A stretch of DNA of 64,000 nt, taken from contig NZ_JAGGMR010000001.1 of assembly GCF_017875645.1 (NCBI RefSeq), forward strand, positions 1,054,001 through 1,118,000. The letters are read 5' to 3'. This document shows positions 9,095-18,351 of this stretch, one piece after another (the first letter of the stretch is position 1; the number at the start of each line of letters is the position of its first letter). The stretch comes from Nocardia goodfellowii (GTDB lineage: Bacteria; Actinomycetota; Actinomycetes; Mycobacteriales; Mycobacteriaceae). The notes below the pieces were generated by a model. That model was not told where the DNA came from and made no database searches. It was given only the letters and a program-made list of their open reading frames with translations. The position numbers were made by a program, and so were the translations under genes.

Positions 9095-9433
9095 TCAGAA
9101 TCCGGGGAGGCCGGGAATGCCGCCGCCCATGCCGCCGGAAAGCGGGCCGAGCTTCTCGGCCGCGAGATTCTGCGCGTTGGACATCGCGTCGTTGATCGCG
9201 CCGATCACCAAATCCTGCAGGCCCTCGACGTCCTCCGGGTCGACCACCTTCGGGTCGATGGTCAGCGAAACCACCTCACCGGTCGCCTTGATGGTGGCCT
9301 TGACCAGACCGCCGCCGGCCTGACCCTCGACCTCGGACGCCGCGATCTCGGCCTGCGCCTCCATCACCGCCTGCTGCATCTGCTGCGCCTGGGCGAGTAA
9401 CTGCTGCATATCGAACTGACCACCGGGTTGCAC
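9095..9433 (-). CDS. YbaB/EbfC-family nucleoid-associated protein
   Basis: This 112-residue DNA-binding protein has a long N-terminal amphipathic helix rich in Gln/Ala ([16 protein letters not shown]), the central strands [18 protein letters not shown], and a flexible Gly-rich C-terminus ([17 protein letters not shown]). It starts with GTG and is immediately upstream of recR. Family members dimerise as tweezers and bind DNA with low specificity. Confidence 0.93.
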   Translation of the reverse strand: MQPGGQFDMQQLLAQAQQMQQAVMEAQAEIAASEVEGQAGGGLVKATIKATGEVVSLTIDPKVVDPEDVEGLQDLVIGAINDAMSNAQNLAAEKLGPLSGGMGGGIPGLPGF

Positions 9434-9562
9434 GGCTTGTCCTTCGCGTCGAGGGAATTGTCTGCACCGAGCCTAGCCCTTCGGTGGGCCGAGGTTGAGA
9501 TCCCCTCCAACGGGCATACCCTCAGGCAGTTCGATGTTCGGTGCGGTTATTCGGAGTCAGCT

Positions 9563-10135
9563 ATGAGATCAACTCGCGTCGTTTCCCTTGCGGCGCTCGC
9601 CTTTTCCGTCGTCCTGCCGTTGTCCAGCGGCCCGGCCGCGGCGGATTCCGCCGACACCGGGGTGCTACCGGCCCTCGACTACGGCGGCGGCTGTGTGCTG
9701 GACCCGCAGAACAAGGCGGCGACCGTCCAGGCGCTGCGTTTCCAGTGCACACCCGAGCAGCAGGACGCGATCTACAACGCCGCCGAGGCGGGTGCGGTGC
9801 CGCAGGGCGTGAAAAACGGCTGGGTGGTGCGGCCCGGCGCGATGAGCGGGGCGGCCGCGGGCATGTGGCTCGGCAAGACCTTCCACACCGGACCCGACGG
9901 CGGCTGGCTGATGAACCGGGTCACCGGCGCGGGGATCGAAGCCTGGCGGGCCGATGTCTACCGCGCGCCCGCGCTCACCGACGGCCGCGAAACCTGGGCG
10001 CTGGACTACAGCCCCTCCCCGACGCCGCCGGTGTACGACGAGATCCGCGAGGTCGCACCGGGCGTTTGGTACGGGTACTCGTGGTGGCGCGGGGCGTTGC
10101 AGACCGTGCGGCTGCTGGCTTTCCTCCTGTACTAG
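9563..10135 (+). CDS. Secreted hypothetical protein
   Basis: The 190-residue protein has a clear Sec signal: MRSTRV, a hydrophobic core (VVSLAALAFSVVLPLSSG), and a likely AAA cleavage near residue 28. The mature part has two cysteines (GGCVLDP and RFQCTPEQ) that could form a disulphide and ends with a hydrophobic tail (LLAFLLY). I do not recognise the family. The frame is open further upstream, but the signal peptide fixes the ATG. It occupies the place where M. tuberculosis has the Rv3717 amidase, but shows no amidase motifs. Confidence 0.65.
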   Translation: MRSTRVVSLAALAFSVVLPLSSGPAAADSADTGVLPALDYGGGCVLDPQNKAATVQALRFQCTPEQQDAIYNAAEAGAVPQGVKNGWVVRPGAMSGAAAGMWLGKTFHTGPDGGWLMNRVTGAGIEAWRADVYRAPALTDGRETWALDYSPSPTPPVYDEIREVAPGVWYGYSWWRGALQTVRLLAFLLY

Positions 10136-10144
10136 CCGTTTCGT

Positions 10145-10182
10145 TTGACTCTCCCCCGGCTGGAGGGTGTTCGCTGGAACCC
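10145..10182 (+). promoter_or_regulatory. MerR-type promoter/operator
   Basis: TTGACT (10145-10150) is a good -35 box. It overlaps an imperfect dyad, ACTCTCC-N7-GGAGGGT (10148-10168, 6 of 7 pairs), with the spacing of CueR/BmrR-type operators. A weak -10 (TTCGCT, 10170-10175) follows after a 19-bp spacer, the over-long spacer typical of MerR-regulated promoters. The ATG at 10183 lies at the expected transcription start, so the mRNA is probably leaderless and autoregulated. Confidence 0.7.
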
Positions 10183-10998
10183 ATGACGGCGACCGTTTCG
10201 ATCGGGGAGTTCTCCAGGCTCACCTATCTCAGCGTGAAAACGCTGCGCTACTACCACGACATCGAGCTCCTGGCACCGATAGCGGTGGATGCCGGATCGG
10301 GATACCGGCGCTACTCCACCGCACAGGTGGGACAGGCGCACCTGATCCGGCGGCTGCGTCAGCTGGAGATGCCGCTGCCGGAGATCAAAGCCGTGCTCGA
10401 CGCCGCGGACACCGACTCCCGCGACGCCGCGCTGCGCGCGCATCTGGAACGTATGGAAGCGCAGTTGCAGCGCACCCGCGACGTGGTGGCGTCACTGCGT
10501 TCGCTGCTCACGCCGTCCGCGCCGATCAGCGTCGAATACCGTTCCGTGCCGGCGTTTCCGGCGCTGGCCGTGGCCGATCGGGTCGGGCGCGACGGCATCG
10601 GCGCGTGGTGCGCGGAATCGTTCGGCGCGCTGTATCGGACCCTCGCCACCGCGGGTATCGAACCCAGCGGAATCTCCGGGGCCACCTACGCGCTGGAGTT
10701 CTTCGCCGAGGATCAGGGCGAGGTGGTCGCGTTCGTTCCGATAGCGCCGGACACGCACCTCGACCCGCCGCCGGGCCTGCGGGTCATCGAGTTGCCCGCC
10801 CGCCGGTTCGCCATCGCCGTGCATTCCGGAACCTTCGACGATTTCGACCGCACCTACGGCGCTCTGGGCAGCTACGTCGCCGAACACGACGAAGCGCTCA
10901 CCGAGCCCGTGCGCGAGCTGTACCTCACCTCGCCCATCGACACCGCCGACACGACCGCCTACCGCACCGAAGTCTGCTGGCCCGTCGGCCGGCTCTGA
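10183..10998 (+). CDS. MerR-family regulator with GyrI-like effector domain
   Basis: This 271-residue regulator has an N-terminal MerR winged helix (SIGEFSRLTYLSVKTLRYYH, then GYRRYSTAQ), a coiled-coil dimer helix (residues about 80-110), and a C-terminal GyrI/BmrR-type ligand-binding domain of about 150 residues ending in ...ELYLTSPIDT. It probably senses a hydrophobic drug-like ligand rather than a metal, as there is no Cys metal motif. It is followed 11 bases later by a VOC protein, which suggests a small detoxification or resistance operon. The matching operator lies directly upstream. Confidence 0.87.
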   Translation: MTATVSIGEFSRLTYLSVKTLRYYHDIELLAPIAVDAGSGYRRYSTAQVGQAHLIRRLRQLEMPLPEIKAVLDAADTDSRDAALRAHLERMEAQLQRTRDVVASLRSLLTPSAPISVEYRSVPAFPALAVADRVGRDGIGAWCAESFGALYRTLATAGIEPSGISGATYALEFFAEDQGEVVAFVPIAPDTHLDPPPGLRVIELPARRFAIAVHSGTFDDFDRTYGALGSYVAEHDEALTEPVRELYLTSPIDTADTTAYRTEVCWPVGRL

Positions 10999-11009
10999 AA
11001 GGGAGACCC

Positions 11010-11360
11010 ATGACCATCCAAATCGGCTACATCACCTTCGACGCCGACGACGCCGCCGCGCTCGCGGGGTTCTACGCGGACCTGCTCGGCAAGACCGTCG
11101 ACCCGGACGCCAACCGGCACTTCGCCACCGTGGGCGCACGAGCCGGCGACGCGCCGGCGCTGATGTTCATCCAGGTTCCGGACAAGAACCCCGGCAAGAA
11201 CGTGGTGCACCTGGACCTCGCCTCGCCGAACCGGCAGCAACAGGTGGAACGCGCGATCGGCCTGGGCGCGAAGCACGTCGGCGATTTCGACGAGTTCGGC
11301 CAGCAGTGGACCACGCTGGCCGACCCGGAAGGCAATCTGTTCGATATCGGCGCGGCCTAG
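11010..11360 (+). CDS. VOC/glyoxalase-fold protein
   Basis: This 116-residue protein has the paired beta-alpha-beta-beta-beta modules of the vicinal oxygen chelate superfamily: FDADDAAALAGFYADLLG in module 1 and NVVHLDLASP ... WTTLADPEGNLFDIG in module 2. These proteins include glyoxalases, dioxygenases and bleomycin- or fosfomycin-type resistance proteins. The ribosome site GGGAG is 5 bases upstream. Cotranscription with the MerR gene suggests its ligand or substrate is related to the inducer. Specific activity unknown. The stop directly abuts the convergent next gene. Confidence 0.82.
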   Translation: MTIQIGYITFDADDAAALAGFYADLLGKTVDPDANRHFATVGARAGDAPALMFIQVPDKNPGKNVVHLDLASPNRQQQVERAIGLGAKHVGDFDEFGQQWTTLADPEGNLFDIGAA

Positions 11361-11795
11361 TCAGCCGATCTCGCGCTGCAGGTTCGCCAGCACCTCGGCC
11401 TGGATCTTCTTCAGGCCGAGGGGCGCGAAGATCCCCTCGAAAATGCCCTTGACGCCGCCGGCGCCCTGCCAGGTGGTGCGCAGCGTGACCTGCGAGCCGG
11501 CGCCTTCCGGGGTCACCGTCCAGGTGTTCACCATGGACGAGTTCTTGTCCCGCTCGGTCACCATGGAATCCGAGACCGAGACGACGGCGTGCACATTGCG
11601 GATGCGCGACTCGGTCGCCTGCAAGGTCCACTCGGCCACCGTGCCCGCGCCGGTGCCGCCCTCGAGCACCTTGTAGTCGCGGTAGTGCGAGCTGAGGATG
11701 CGCGGCCGCACCGTCTGATAGTCCGCGATGGCGTCGAGCACGCGCTGCGGATCCGCCGCCACGGCGATCGAACTGCTGGCGCTGACCTGTCCCAC
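11361..11795 (-). CDS. SRPBCC (polyketide cyclase-like) protein
   Basis: The 144-residue protein has the START/Bet v1-like fold: SSIAVAADPQRVLDAIADYQ, then VAEWTLQATE and VTLRTTWQGAGGVKGIFEGI, ending in a long C-terminal helix. A GTG start at 11795 is preceded by AGAGGAG at good spacing. It corresponds by position and type to Rv3718c and lies divergently from tmsA. It probably binds a hydrophobic ligand, and a link to lipid metabolism is plausible from context only. Confidence 0.8.
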   Translation of the reverse strand: MGQVSASSSIAVAADPQRVLDAIADYQTVRPRILSSHYRDYKVLEGGTGAGTVAEWTLQATESRIRNVHAVVSVSDSMVTERDKNSSMVNTWTVTPEGAGSQVTLRTTWQGAGGVKGIFEGIFAPLGLKKIQAEVLANLQREIG

Positions 11796-12008
11796 AATGA
11801 GCTCCTCTGTATCAATCCCAGTCTTCGCTGTCCCCACCCCATCCTGCCCTGCCCAGCTCCTTACCCGACGCCCAGGGCCGCCCGTCAGGCGGGTTCGGCG
11901 AACCGATGGGAAGCCGAAAACATTCCCGGTGCAACATATGCGTGACATTTCTCGACTGTCGGCGGCTTTCCGTGGCTGTCGGCCCACCGTGCGTACTAGC
12001 GTCGAAGG

Positions 12009-13421
12009 GTGGCAGTGAGTCTGAACGAATCGGGTTTCGCCGCGCATCAGGCGGGTGTGGATCGGCTGCTGGCCAGCTACCGAGCCATCCCCGCCGACGC
12101 CAACGTGCGGCTTGCCAAGAAAACATCGAATCTGTTCCGGGCGCGGGCCCAGAACCCCGCGCCTGGCCTGGACGTTTCCGGTCTCGCCAAGGTCATCCGG
12201 GTCGATCCGGAGGCGAAGACCGCCGATGTCGCGGGGATGACCACCTACGAGGAGCTGGTCGCCGCTACCCTGCCCTACGGTTTGGCGCCGCTGGTGGTGC
12301 CGCAACTGAAGACCATCACCCTCGGAGGCGCGGTCACCGGCCTCGGTATCGAATCCACCTCCTTCCGCAACGGCCTGCCGCACGAGTCGGTGCTGGAGAT
12401 GGACGTGCTCACCGGCGCGGGTGAGATCCTCACCGCTACCCCGGACAACGAGCACGCCGACCTGTTCCGCGGTTTCCCGAACTCCTACGGCACGCTCGGC
12501 TACACGGTCCGCCTGAAAATCGAATTGGAAACCGTGCGGCCCTTCGTCGAGCTGCGCCACTTGCGTTTCCGGGATCTGCGCGAACTGGAAGCCACGCTGG
12601 CACGGATCGTCACCGAGCAGACCTACGACGGTGAGCGCGTCGACTATCTGGACGGGGTGGTGTTCACCGCCGAGGAGAGCTATCTGACGCTGGGCCGGCA
12701 GACCGACGAACTCGGCCCGGTCAGCGACTACACCGGCATGGACATCTACTACCGCTCCATTCAGCACGACGACGGCGTCAAGCGGGACCGCCTCACCATT
12801 CACGACTACCTGTGGCGCTGGGACACCGATTGGTTCTGGTGCTCACGGGCTTTCGGCACGCAGAATCCGAAGATCCGCAGATTCTGGCCGAAACGGTACC
12901 GCCGCAGCAGTTTCTACTGGAAGCTCATCGCGCTCGATCACAAGTACCACATCGGCGACAAATTGGAAGCGCGCCAAGGCAACCCGCCGCGCGAGCGGGT
13001 GGTGCAGGACATCGAGGTCCCGGTCGAACGCACCGCCGACTTCGTGGAGTGGTTCCTGAAGGAGATTCCGATCGAACCACTCTGGTTGTGCCCCTTGCGT
13101 TTACGCGACGCCGCGCCGGAAGGCACCACGGCCCGCCCCTGGCCGCTGTACCCGCTGGAACCCAACCGCACCTACGTCAACGCCGGGTTCTGGTCCGCGG
13201 TGCCCACCGTGCCCGGACAGCGCGAGGGCGCCGCGAACCGGGCCATCGAGCAGAAGGTCACCGAGTTCGACGGGCATAAGTCGCTGTACTCCGATGCGTA
13301 CTACGACAAGGATGAATTCGCGGCTCTGTACGGCGGCGAGCACTACACCGAACTCAAGAAACGCTACGACCCAGACCAGCGGCTGCTGGATTTGTATTCG
13401 AAGGCGGTGCAACGCAAATGA
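12009..13421 (+). CDS. tmsA: FAD-binding oxidoreductase for 10-methyl fatty acids (TmsA/BfaA-like)
   Basis: The 470-residue flavoprotein belongs to the VAO/DHCR24-like group. The FAD domain includes GLAPLVVPQLKTITLGGAV and GIESTSFRNGLPHESVLEMD; the substrate domain includes YLWRWDTDWFWCSRAFGTQ. In actinobacteria this enzyme is thought to reduce the 10-methylene intermediate made by TmsB to give 10-methylstearate (tuberculostearic acid). It overlaps tmsB by ATGA, so the pair is coupled as in Rv3719-Rv3720. The start is GTG 12009; a GTG at 12015 would remove two residues. Confidence 0.82.
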   Translation: MAVSLNESGFAAHQAGVDRLLASYRAIPADANVRLAKKTSNLFRARAQNPAPGLDVSGLAKVIRVDPEAKTADVAGMTTYEELVAATLPYGLAPLVVPQLKTITLGGAVTGLGIESTSFRNGLPHESVLEMDVLTGAGEILTATPDNEHADLFRGFPNSYGTLGYTVRLKIELETVRPFVELRHLRFRDLRELEATLARIVTEQTYDGERVDYLDGVVFTAEESYLTLGRQTDELGPVSDYTGMDIYYRSIQHDDGVKRDRLTIHDYLWRWDTDWFWCSRAFGTQNPKIRRFWPKRYRRSSFYWKLIALDHKYHIGDKLEARQGNPPRERVVQDIEVPVERTADFVEWFLKEIPIEPLWLCPLRLRDAAPEGTTARPWPLYPLEPNRTYVNAGFWSAVPTVPGQREGAANRAIEQKVTEFDGHKSLYSDAYYDKDEFAALYGGEHYTELKKRYDPDQRLLDLYSKAVQRK

Positions 13422-14767
13422 CGACTTTCAAGGACCGGTCCGGACCTCATGGTCATTCCCCAGGTTCCACTCCTGCCGTCTTGGCCGAGCTCGGAACCAA
13501 ACTCAGCATTGCGGAAATCTTCGAGTCCCTGATCGAAGGCCCCATGCCGATCAGGTTCACCGCCTACGACGGCAGTTCCACCGGGCCCGAGGATTCGCCG
13601 TACTCGCTCGAGGTCAAGAACGCGCGCGGTATCAACTATCTGGCCACCGCGCCCGGCGATCTCGGCATGGCCCGGGCCTACATCTCCGGCGACATGGTCG
13701 CGGGCGGCGTACACCCCGGCGACCCGTACGAGATCCTGAAGGCATTGGACGGCTTGAAGTTCCACCGTCCTTCGGCACTGGCGCTGGTCACCATCGCGCG
13801 CTCGCTGGGCTGGGAGCGACTCAAACCGGTCGCGCCGCCGCCGCAGGAAACCGTGCCGCGGTGGCGGCGGATCGCGCTGGAAGGCTTGCGGCACTCCAAG
13901 ACTCGCGACGCCGAGGCCATCCATCACCACTACGACGTCTCCAACACCTTCTACGAGTACGTCCTCGGCCCGTCCATGACCTACACCTGCGCGTGCTATG
14001 AGGACGAGAGCTGGACGCTGGAGCAGGCGCAGGAGAACAAGTACCGGCTCGTCTTCGACAAGCTGCGGCTGAAGGCGGGCGACCGGCTGCTCGATATCGG
14101 CTGCGGCTGGGGCGGCATGGTGCGCTACGCGGCCAAACGCGGCGTCAAGGTCATCGGCGCGACGCTGTCCGCCGAGCAGGCGGAGTGGGCGCAGCGGAAG
14201 ATCGCCGAGGAGGGCCTGTCCGAACTGGCCGAGGTGCGGCACTCCGATTACCGGGACATCGCCGAATCAGGGTTCGACGCGGTGTCCTCGATCGGGCTGA
14301 CCGAGCACATCGGCGTGCACAACTATCCGTTCTACTTCGACTACATCAAGAGCAAGCTGCGCGACGGCGGCCTGTTCCTGAACCACTGCATCACCCGCCC
14401 CGACAACTCCCGCACCACCAAGGCGGGCGACTTCATCGACCGGTATGTATTCCCGGACGGTGAGCTGATCGGGTCCGGCCGCATCATCTCCGAGATCCAG
14501 AACATCGGACTCGAGGTGATGCACGAGGAGAACCTGCGCGAGCACTACGCGCTCACCCTGCACGAATGGTGCAAGAACCTGGTCACGAACTGGGACGCCT
14601 GCGTCGCCGAGGTCGGTGAGGGCACCGCGAAGGTGTGGGGGCTGTACATGGCGGGCTGCCGGCTCGGCTTCCAGCGCAACGTGGTTCAGCTGCACCAGGT
14701 GCTCGGCGTGAAACTCGGCCCGAACGGCGAATCCGGTCTCCCGCTGCGCCCCTGGTGGAAGGCGTAA
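13418..14767 (+). CDS. tmsB: SAM-dependent fatty acid methyltransferase (TmsB/cyclopropane synthase family)
   Basis: This 449-residue member of the cyclopropane fatty acid synthase family has an N-terminal lipid-binding domain and a class I methyltransferase domain (LLDIGCGWGGMVRYAAKRGV), with the family motifs YDVSNTFYEYVLGPSMTYTC and SIGLTEHIGVHNYPFYF. With the FAD partner encoded just upstream it should methylenate the double bond of phospholipid-bound oleate; TmsA would then reduce the product. The third gene (tmsC) found in some actinobacteria is not next to it. It converges closely on the pknK-like gene (5 bases between stops). Confidence 0.87.
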   Translation: MTTFKDRSGPHGHSPGSTPAVLAELGTKLSIAEIFESLIEGPMPIRFTAYDGSSTGPEDSPYSLEVKNARGINYLATAPGDLGMARAYISGDMVAGGVHPGDPYEILKALDGLKFHRPSALALVTIARSLGWERLKPVAPPPQETVPRWRRIALEGLRHSKTRDAEAIHHHYDVSNTFYEYVLGPSMTYTCACYEDESWTLEQAQENKYRLVFDKLRLKAGDRLLDIGCGWGGMVRYAAKRGVKVIGATLSAEQAEWAQRKIAEEGLSELAEVRHSDYRDIAESGFDAVSSIGLTEHIGVHNYPFYFDYIKSKLRDGGLFLNHCITRPDNSRTTKAGDFIDRYVFPDGELIGSGRIISEIQNIGLEVMHEENLREHYALTLHEWCKNLVTNWDACVAEVGEGTAKVWGLYMAGCRLGFQRNVVQLHQVLGVKLGPNGESGLPLRPWWKA

Positions 14768-14772
14768 CCGCG

Positions 14773-17700
14773 CTATTCCAGGAGTTCGGCCAGGAACAAC
14801 GCCGGGAGGGTGACCTCCTCGGCTTGGTTCGGTCCCTGGCGCATCTCGGTGTGCAGCACCCGCAAGATGGCGACGACACCCGGCCCCGCGTCCAGCAGGG
14901 GCCGGGTCCAGCCCAGATCGGCGCAGGTGGCGGCGGCGGGTAACAGCAGACCGGTCGCTTCGCCGACCCAGCCGGAGGCGGCCAGGCATTCGGCGAGCAA
15001 CAGCGCGGTATCCAATTCCGCACGGGGACGGGCTTGTTCGAGCATGCGGCCGTGCAATGCGCGGGCCCGGCGGACCGCGGTGTCGTCGGTGCGTAACTGA
15101 CGCTGGGCGAGCAGGCCGCGGATGGCGGCGATCTCCTCGGCCTCGGCCGTCAACGCCGCCGAGCCGCGCAGCCGGTGCGAGTGGTGGATGACGCCGAGCC
15201 GGTCCGGCTGCGCGTCGTCGCCCGTCGGCAGGCCGAGCCGGAGCCGTTCGGCTCGGACATGCGCGGCCAATCGGGGCAGCCGGCCGTCCACTGCGATACG
15301 CGAACCCTCATCCAAACGCGCTGCGGCGGTGTACAAGTCGCCCCGCACCGCCTTCACCCGGGCGCCGATGACGAAGGTGGAGATCAGAAAGTCGACCGGG
15401 CCGATCCGGGTGACCAGCTGATGGCTCTCGTCGAGCAGCCGATCGGCGGCATCCAGATCGCCACGGCGGTAGTTCAATTCACCGAGCAGCGCCGCGGCCA
15501 CCCGGACCGCGTGCGAACGGGGGCCCGCCTGCTCCCGCGCGGTGTCCCACGCCCGCTGGAAACAGTCGGTGGCGGTGGGGATATCGAGTTGCTCGTAGGC
15601 GGCCGCGCCTTGCGAGCAGAGCCCGAATACCGCGCCGAGCGGATCCTTCGACCGTGCGTGATACGGCTCCGCCCACTGCTGGATCTCGCGGGCGCCGTCG
15701 AAATCGAAATTCGTGAGCCGCACGAACGCGGTCAAATTCGAGGCCGTCGAGACGGTCCAGGCGGGCAGCTCGTCGGGCCGTTCCAGACAGTCGGCCACTC
15801 GGTCCAGCACACCTTCGGTGTGGTCGCCCGCGATCTGATCGGCCGCGGCGAGCACGTCGGCCGCACACCGCTGCTGCGCCACATCCGCGTCGGTCGCCGA
15901 GCCGCGCGCCAGAATGCTGGACAACCGCCCCAGCGCCGTGCGCGCCGCCCCGGACTGCTGCAGGTTCACATTCGCGCGCGCCACCGCCATCAGCAGCTTC
16001 GAGCGCGAGGAAACCTGCTGCACCGGCAGTTTGGACACCGTCCCGAGCAGCGTCGCCAGCCGCGAGCCGTCGATCAGGTCCATGCCGCCGCTCTCGATCA
16101 GGTCCAGCGCCAGTTTCAGATCGGTCGCCGCGAGCGCGTGGTCCACCGACTTCCGGAGCTGCTGATGCTCGGCGAACCATCGGGAAGCCCTGCGATGCAA
16201 GGCTTTCAGCTTGGCGGGATCGGTCTGCTCCAGTCGCCCGCGCAGATGTTCGGCGAACAGCGGCTGCATCCGGAACCACTCCGGATCGTGCTCGATCCGC
16301 TGCAGGAACAACTCTCGCTGCTCGGCCTGCGCCAGCAGCAGCTCCCCTTCGCTGTCCTCCGACAGCGCCGAAGCCAAAGAGCCGCAGATCTTTTCGGACA
16401 CCGAAATGGCGGTCAGGAAGTCCAGCATGCGCGGCTCGAGGGTGTCGAGCACGTTCTCCGCCAGGTACTCCCGAATCCCGTGCGTGCCTTCGCACAGCGT
16501 GCCGATCAGCTGGTCGGCGTCGGCGTTGCCGCGCAGCGCCAGACTCACCAGCTGAATGGCGGCGGGCCAGCCGTCGGTCGCGGTGTGGATCTGCTCGATC
16601 TGCGCGTCGCTGAGGTCGAAGTTGTGGCGTTCCACCAGCACTTCCCGGGTCTCGTCGAGCGTCAGCCGCAGCGCGGTCGACCCGAGCTCCACCAGTTCGT
16701 CGTGCACGCGCATCCGGCTGGTCGGCAGCCCGGACTGCTCCCGGCTGGTCACCACGAACCGCAGATGGTGACATCCGTTGTCCAGCAGCGACTCCATCAC
16801 CCGGTGCGCGCCCGGGTCAGCGATGCGATGCCAATCGTCGACCACCACCACGACGGTTTCGCCGCCGCTGTGGATCTCGTCGATCAACGTGGCGATCACA
16901 TAGGCCACCGCGTCGGCGGGCCGCTCCTCCAGCACCTGGTCCAGGCCCAAACCGATATCGGGACGGACCCGCCGGATCGCCTCGATGAGGTGCGCCAGGA
17001 ACCAGACCTCGTTGTCGTCGTCGCGCCCGACCCCGAGCCAGGCGACCGGCACCCCGCCCGCGACGAGTTCGGCCCGCCACTGCGCGGCCACTGTCGACTT
17101 GCCGAAGCCGGCGGGCGCGTGGATCACCGCGAGCCGACGCCGCCCGCCCGCGCGCAACGTGTCCAGCAGCCGGGGCCGCGGCATCGGTTCCCGGGCCGGC
17201 GTCGGCGGCCGGAACTTGGTCGCCGCGGTCGGCGGCAGCGTCGGCGCGGCGGAATCGCCGGGGTGCTGGGACACCATCGGCCGCATGGTCAGCGGCCAGC
17301 TGCGCCGGGTGAACGCCGGGCGGGTCTGGGTCGATTCCGGCTGACCCGGCGCGGCTTCACCCGAGGCGAGGTCGATCTCGTCCGGCAGCGCCGCCGGGTC
17401 CAGCAGCGCCATCTCGTCGGGTACCGCGCCGTGGGCCGCCTGAGTCGCGCGTAACAACTCGCCGAATGCGAAGGCCGTCTCCGGTCGCTCCTGCGGGTCG
17501 CCCGACATGGCCTGCTCGATGGCCGCCGCCACATCCGCCGGAATGTCCTGGTCCCGCAGGTCGGGCACGGGCTGGGTGGTGATGCGCAGGAACTGCGCGA
17601 CCACCTTCTCCCCCGCCTGCCGTTCGAACGCCGCGTGCCCGGTGAGCAACGCGAACAGGGTGGCGCCGAGGCTGTAGATATCGGATCGGACGGTGGGTTC

Positions 17701-18351
17701 GTCACCCTTGAGCACTTCCGGCGCGGTGAACGCCGGTGAACCGGTGATCAGGCTGCTGGAGGTGCGGAAACCACCGGGAATGCGCGCGATGCCGAAATCG
17801 GTGAGCTGCGGTTCGCCGTACGCGCTGAGCAGCACGTTGGCCGGTTTCACATCGCGGTGCAGGATTCCCGCCCGGTGTGCGCTCTCGATGGCTCCGGCCA
17901 GTTTCACGCCCGCTCGCAGCGAGTCCGACCAGGTCAAGGGGCCCTGATCGCGGATGAGCTGTTCGAAGGAGCCGTGCGTGCAGTACGGCATCACGATGAT
18001 CGGCATGCCGCTGGCGGTGACGTCGACCTGGAGGATGTCGACGATGTTCGGATGCCCGGAGAGCCGGCCCATGGCCTGCTCCTCGCGCAGGAAGCGCTCG
18101 CGGCTCTCGTCGTCGATATCCGAGGAGAGAACCTTGACGGCGACCACACGTTCCAGCGCGACCTGCAGGCAGCGGTACACCACGCCGAATCCGCCCCGGC
18201 CGATCTCCACCGCCCCGGACAAACCCATCGCCGACAGTTCGTCGGCCACGGCGACCGGCTCCATCCGCTGAGTGTCGTTGGGACGCTGCGCTTCCGAGGC
18301 GGCATCCGGCGCCTCGGGTTCCCCGGCGCCCGAACGCGTCTGTGGATTCAT
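14773..18351 (-). CDS. pknK: PknK-type Ser/Thr protein kinase with AAA/STAND ATPase and TPR-like region
   Basis: This is a 1192-residue protein. The kinase domain spans about residues 45-300: glycine loop GRGGFGVVY (51-59), Lys73 in AVKVLS, catalytic HRDVKPAN (165-172) and DFG (185-187). A linker of about 80 residues rich in Pro/Thr follows. Then comes a MalT/STAND-type NTPase with Walker A APAGFGKST (from about 412) and Walker B VVVVVDDWH, and a long helical repeat region to the end. No C-terminal LuxR helix-turn-helix is visible. PknK in mycobacteria regulates growth and translation in stationary phase; here the role is inferred from architecture. A frame extension above 18351 is ignored because AGGTGG precedes this ATG. 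Confidence 0.88.
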   Translation of the reverse strand: MNPQTRSGAGEPEAPDAASEAQRPNDTQRMEPVAVADELSAMGLSGAVEIGRGGFGVVYRCLQVALERVVAVKVLSSDIDDESRERFLREEQAMGRLSGHPNIVDILQVDVTASGMPIIVMPYCTHGSFEQLIRDQGPLTWSDSLRAGVKLAGAIESAHRAGILHRDVKPANVLLSAYGEPQLTDFGIARIPGGFRTSSSLITGSPAFTAPEVLKGDEPTVRSDIYSLGATLFALLTGHAAFERQAGEKVVAQFLRITTQPVPDLRDQDIPADVAAAIEQAMSGDPQERPETAFAFGELLRATQAAHGAVPDEMALLDPAALPDEIDLASGEAAPGQPESTQTRPAFTRRSWPLTMRPMVSQHPGDSAAPTLPPTAATKFRPPTPAREPMPRPRLLDTLRAGGRRRLAVIHAPAGFGKSTVAAQWRAELVAGGVPVAWLGVGRDDDNEVWFLAHLIEAIRRVRPDIGLGLDQVLEERPADAVAYVIATLIDEIHSGGETVVVVVDDWHRIADPGAHRVMESLLDNGCHHLRFVVTSREQSGLPTSRMRVHDELVELGSTALRLTLDETREVLVERHNFDLSDAQIEQIHTATDGWPAAIQLVSLALRGNADADQLIGTLCEGTHGIREYLAENVLDTLEPRMLDFLTAISVSEKICGSLASALSEDSEGELLLAQAEQRELFLQRIEHDPEWFRMQPLFAEHLRGRLEQTDPAKLKALHRRASRWFAEHQQLRKSVDHALAATDLKLALDLIESGGMDLIDGSRLATLLGTVSKLPVQQVSSRSKLLMAVARANVNLQQSGAARTALGRLSSILARGSATDADVAQQRCAADVLAAADQIAGDHTEGVLDRVADCLERPDELPAWTVSTASNLTAFVRLTNFDFDGAREIQQWAEPYHARSKDPLGAVFGLCSQGAAAYEQLDIPTATDCFQRAWDTAREQAGPRSHAVRVAAALLGELNYRRGDLDAADRLLDESHQLVTRIGPVDFLISTFVIGARVKAVRGDLYTAAARLDEGSRIAVDGRLPRLAAHVRAERLRLGLPTGDDAQPDRLGVIHHSHRLRGSAALTAEAEEIAAIRGLLAQRQLRTDDTAVRRARALHGRMLEQARPRAELDTALLLAECLAASGWVGEATGLLLPAAATCADLGWTRPLLDAGPGVVAILRVLHTEMRQGPNQAEEVTLPALFLAELLE

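Noticed and set aside
11796..12804. Minus-strand N-terminal extension of the SRPBCC gene into tmsA
   Set aside because: The extended frame is antisense to tmsA; GTG 11795 has a good ribosome site and gives the normal family length.
15175..17454. Long open frame on the plus strand opposite the kinase gene
   Set aside because: It is the antisense of the PknK-type gene, with no recognisable domain and shadow-like composition.
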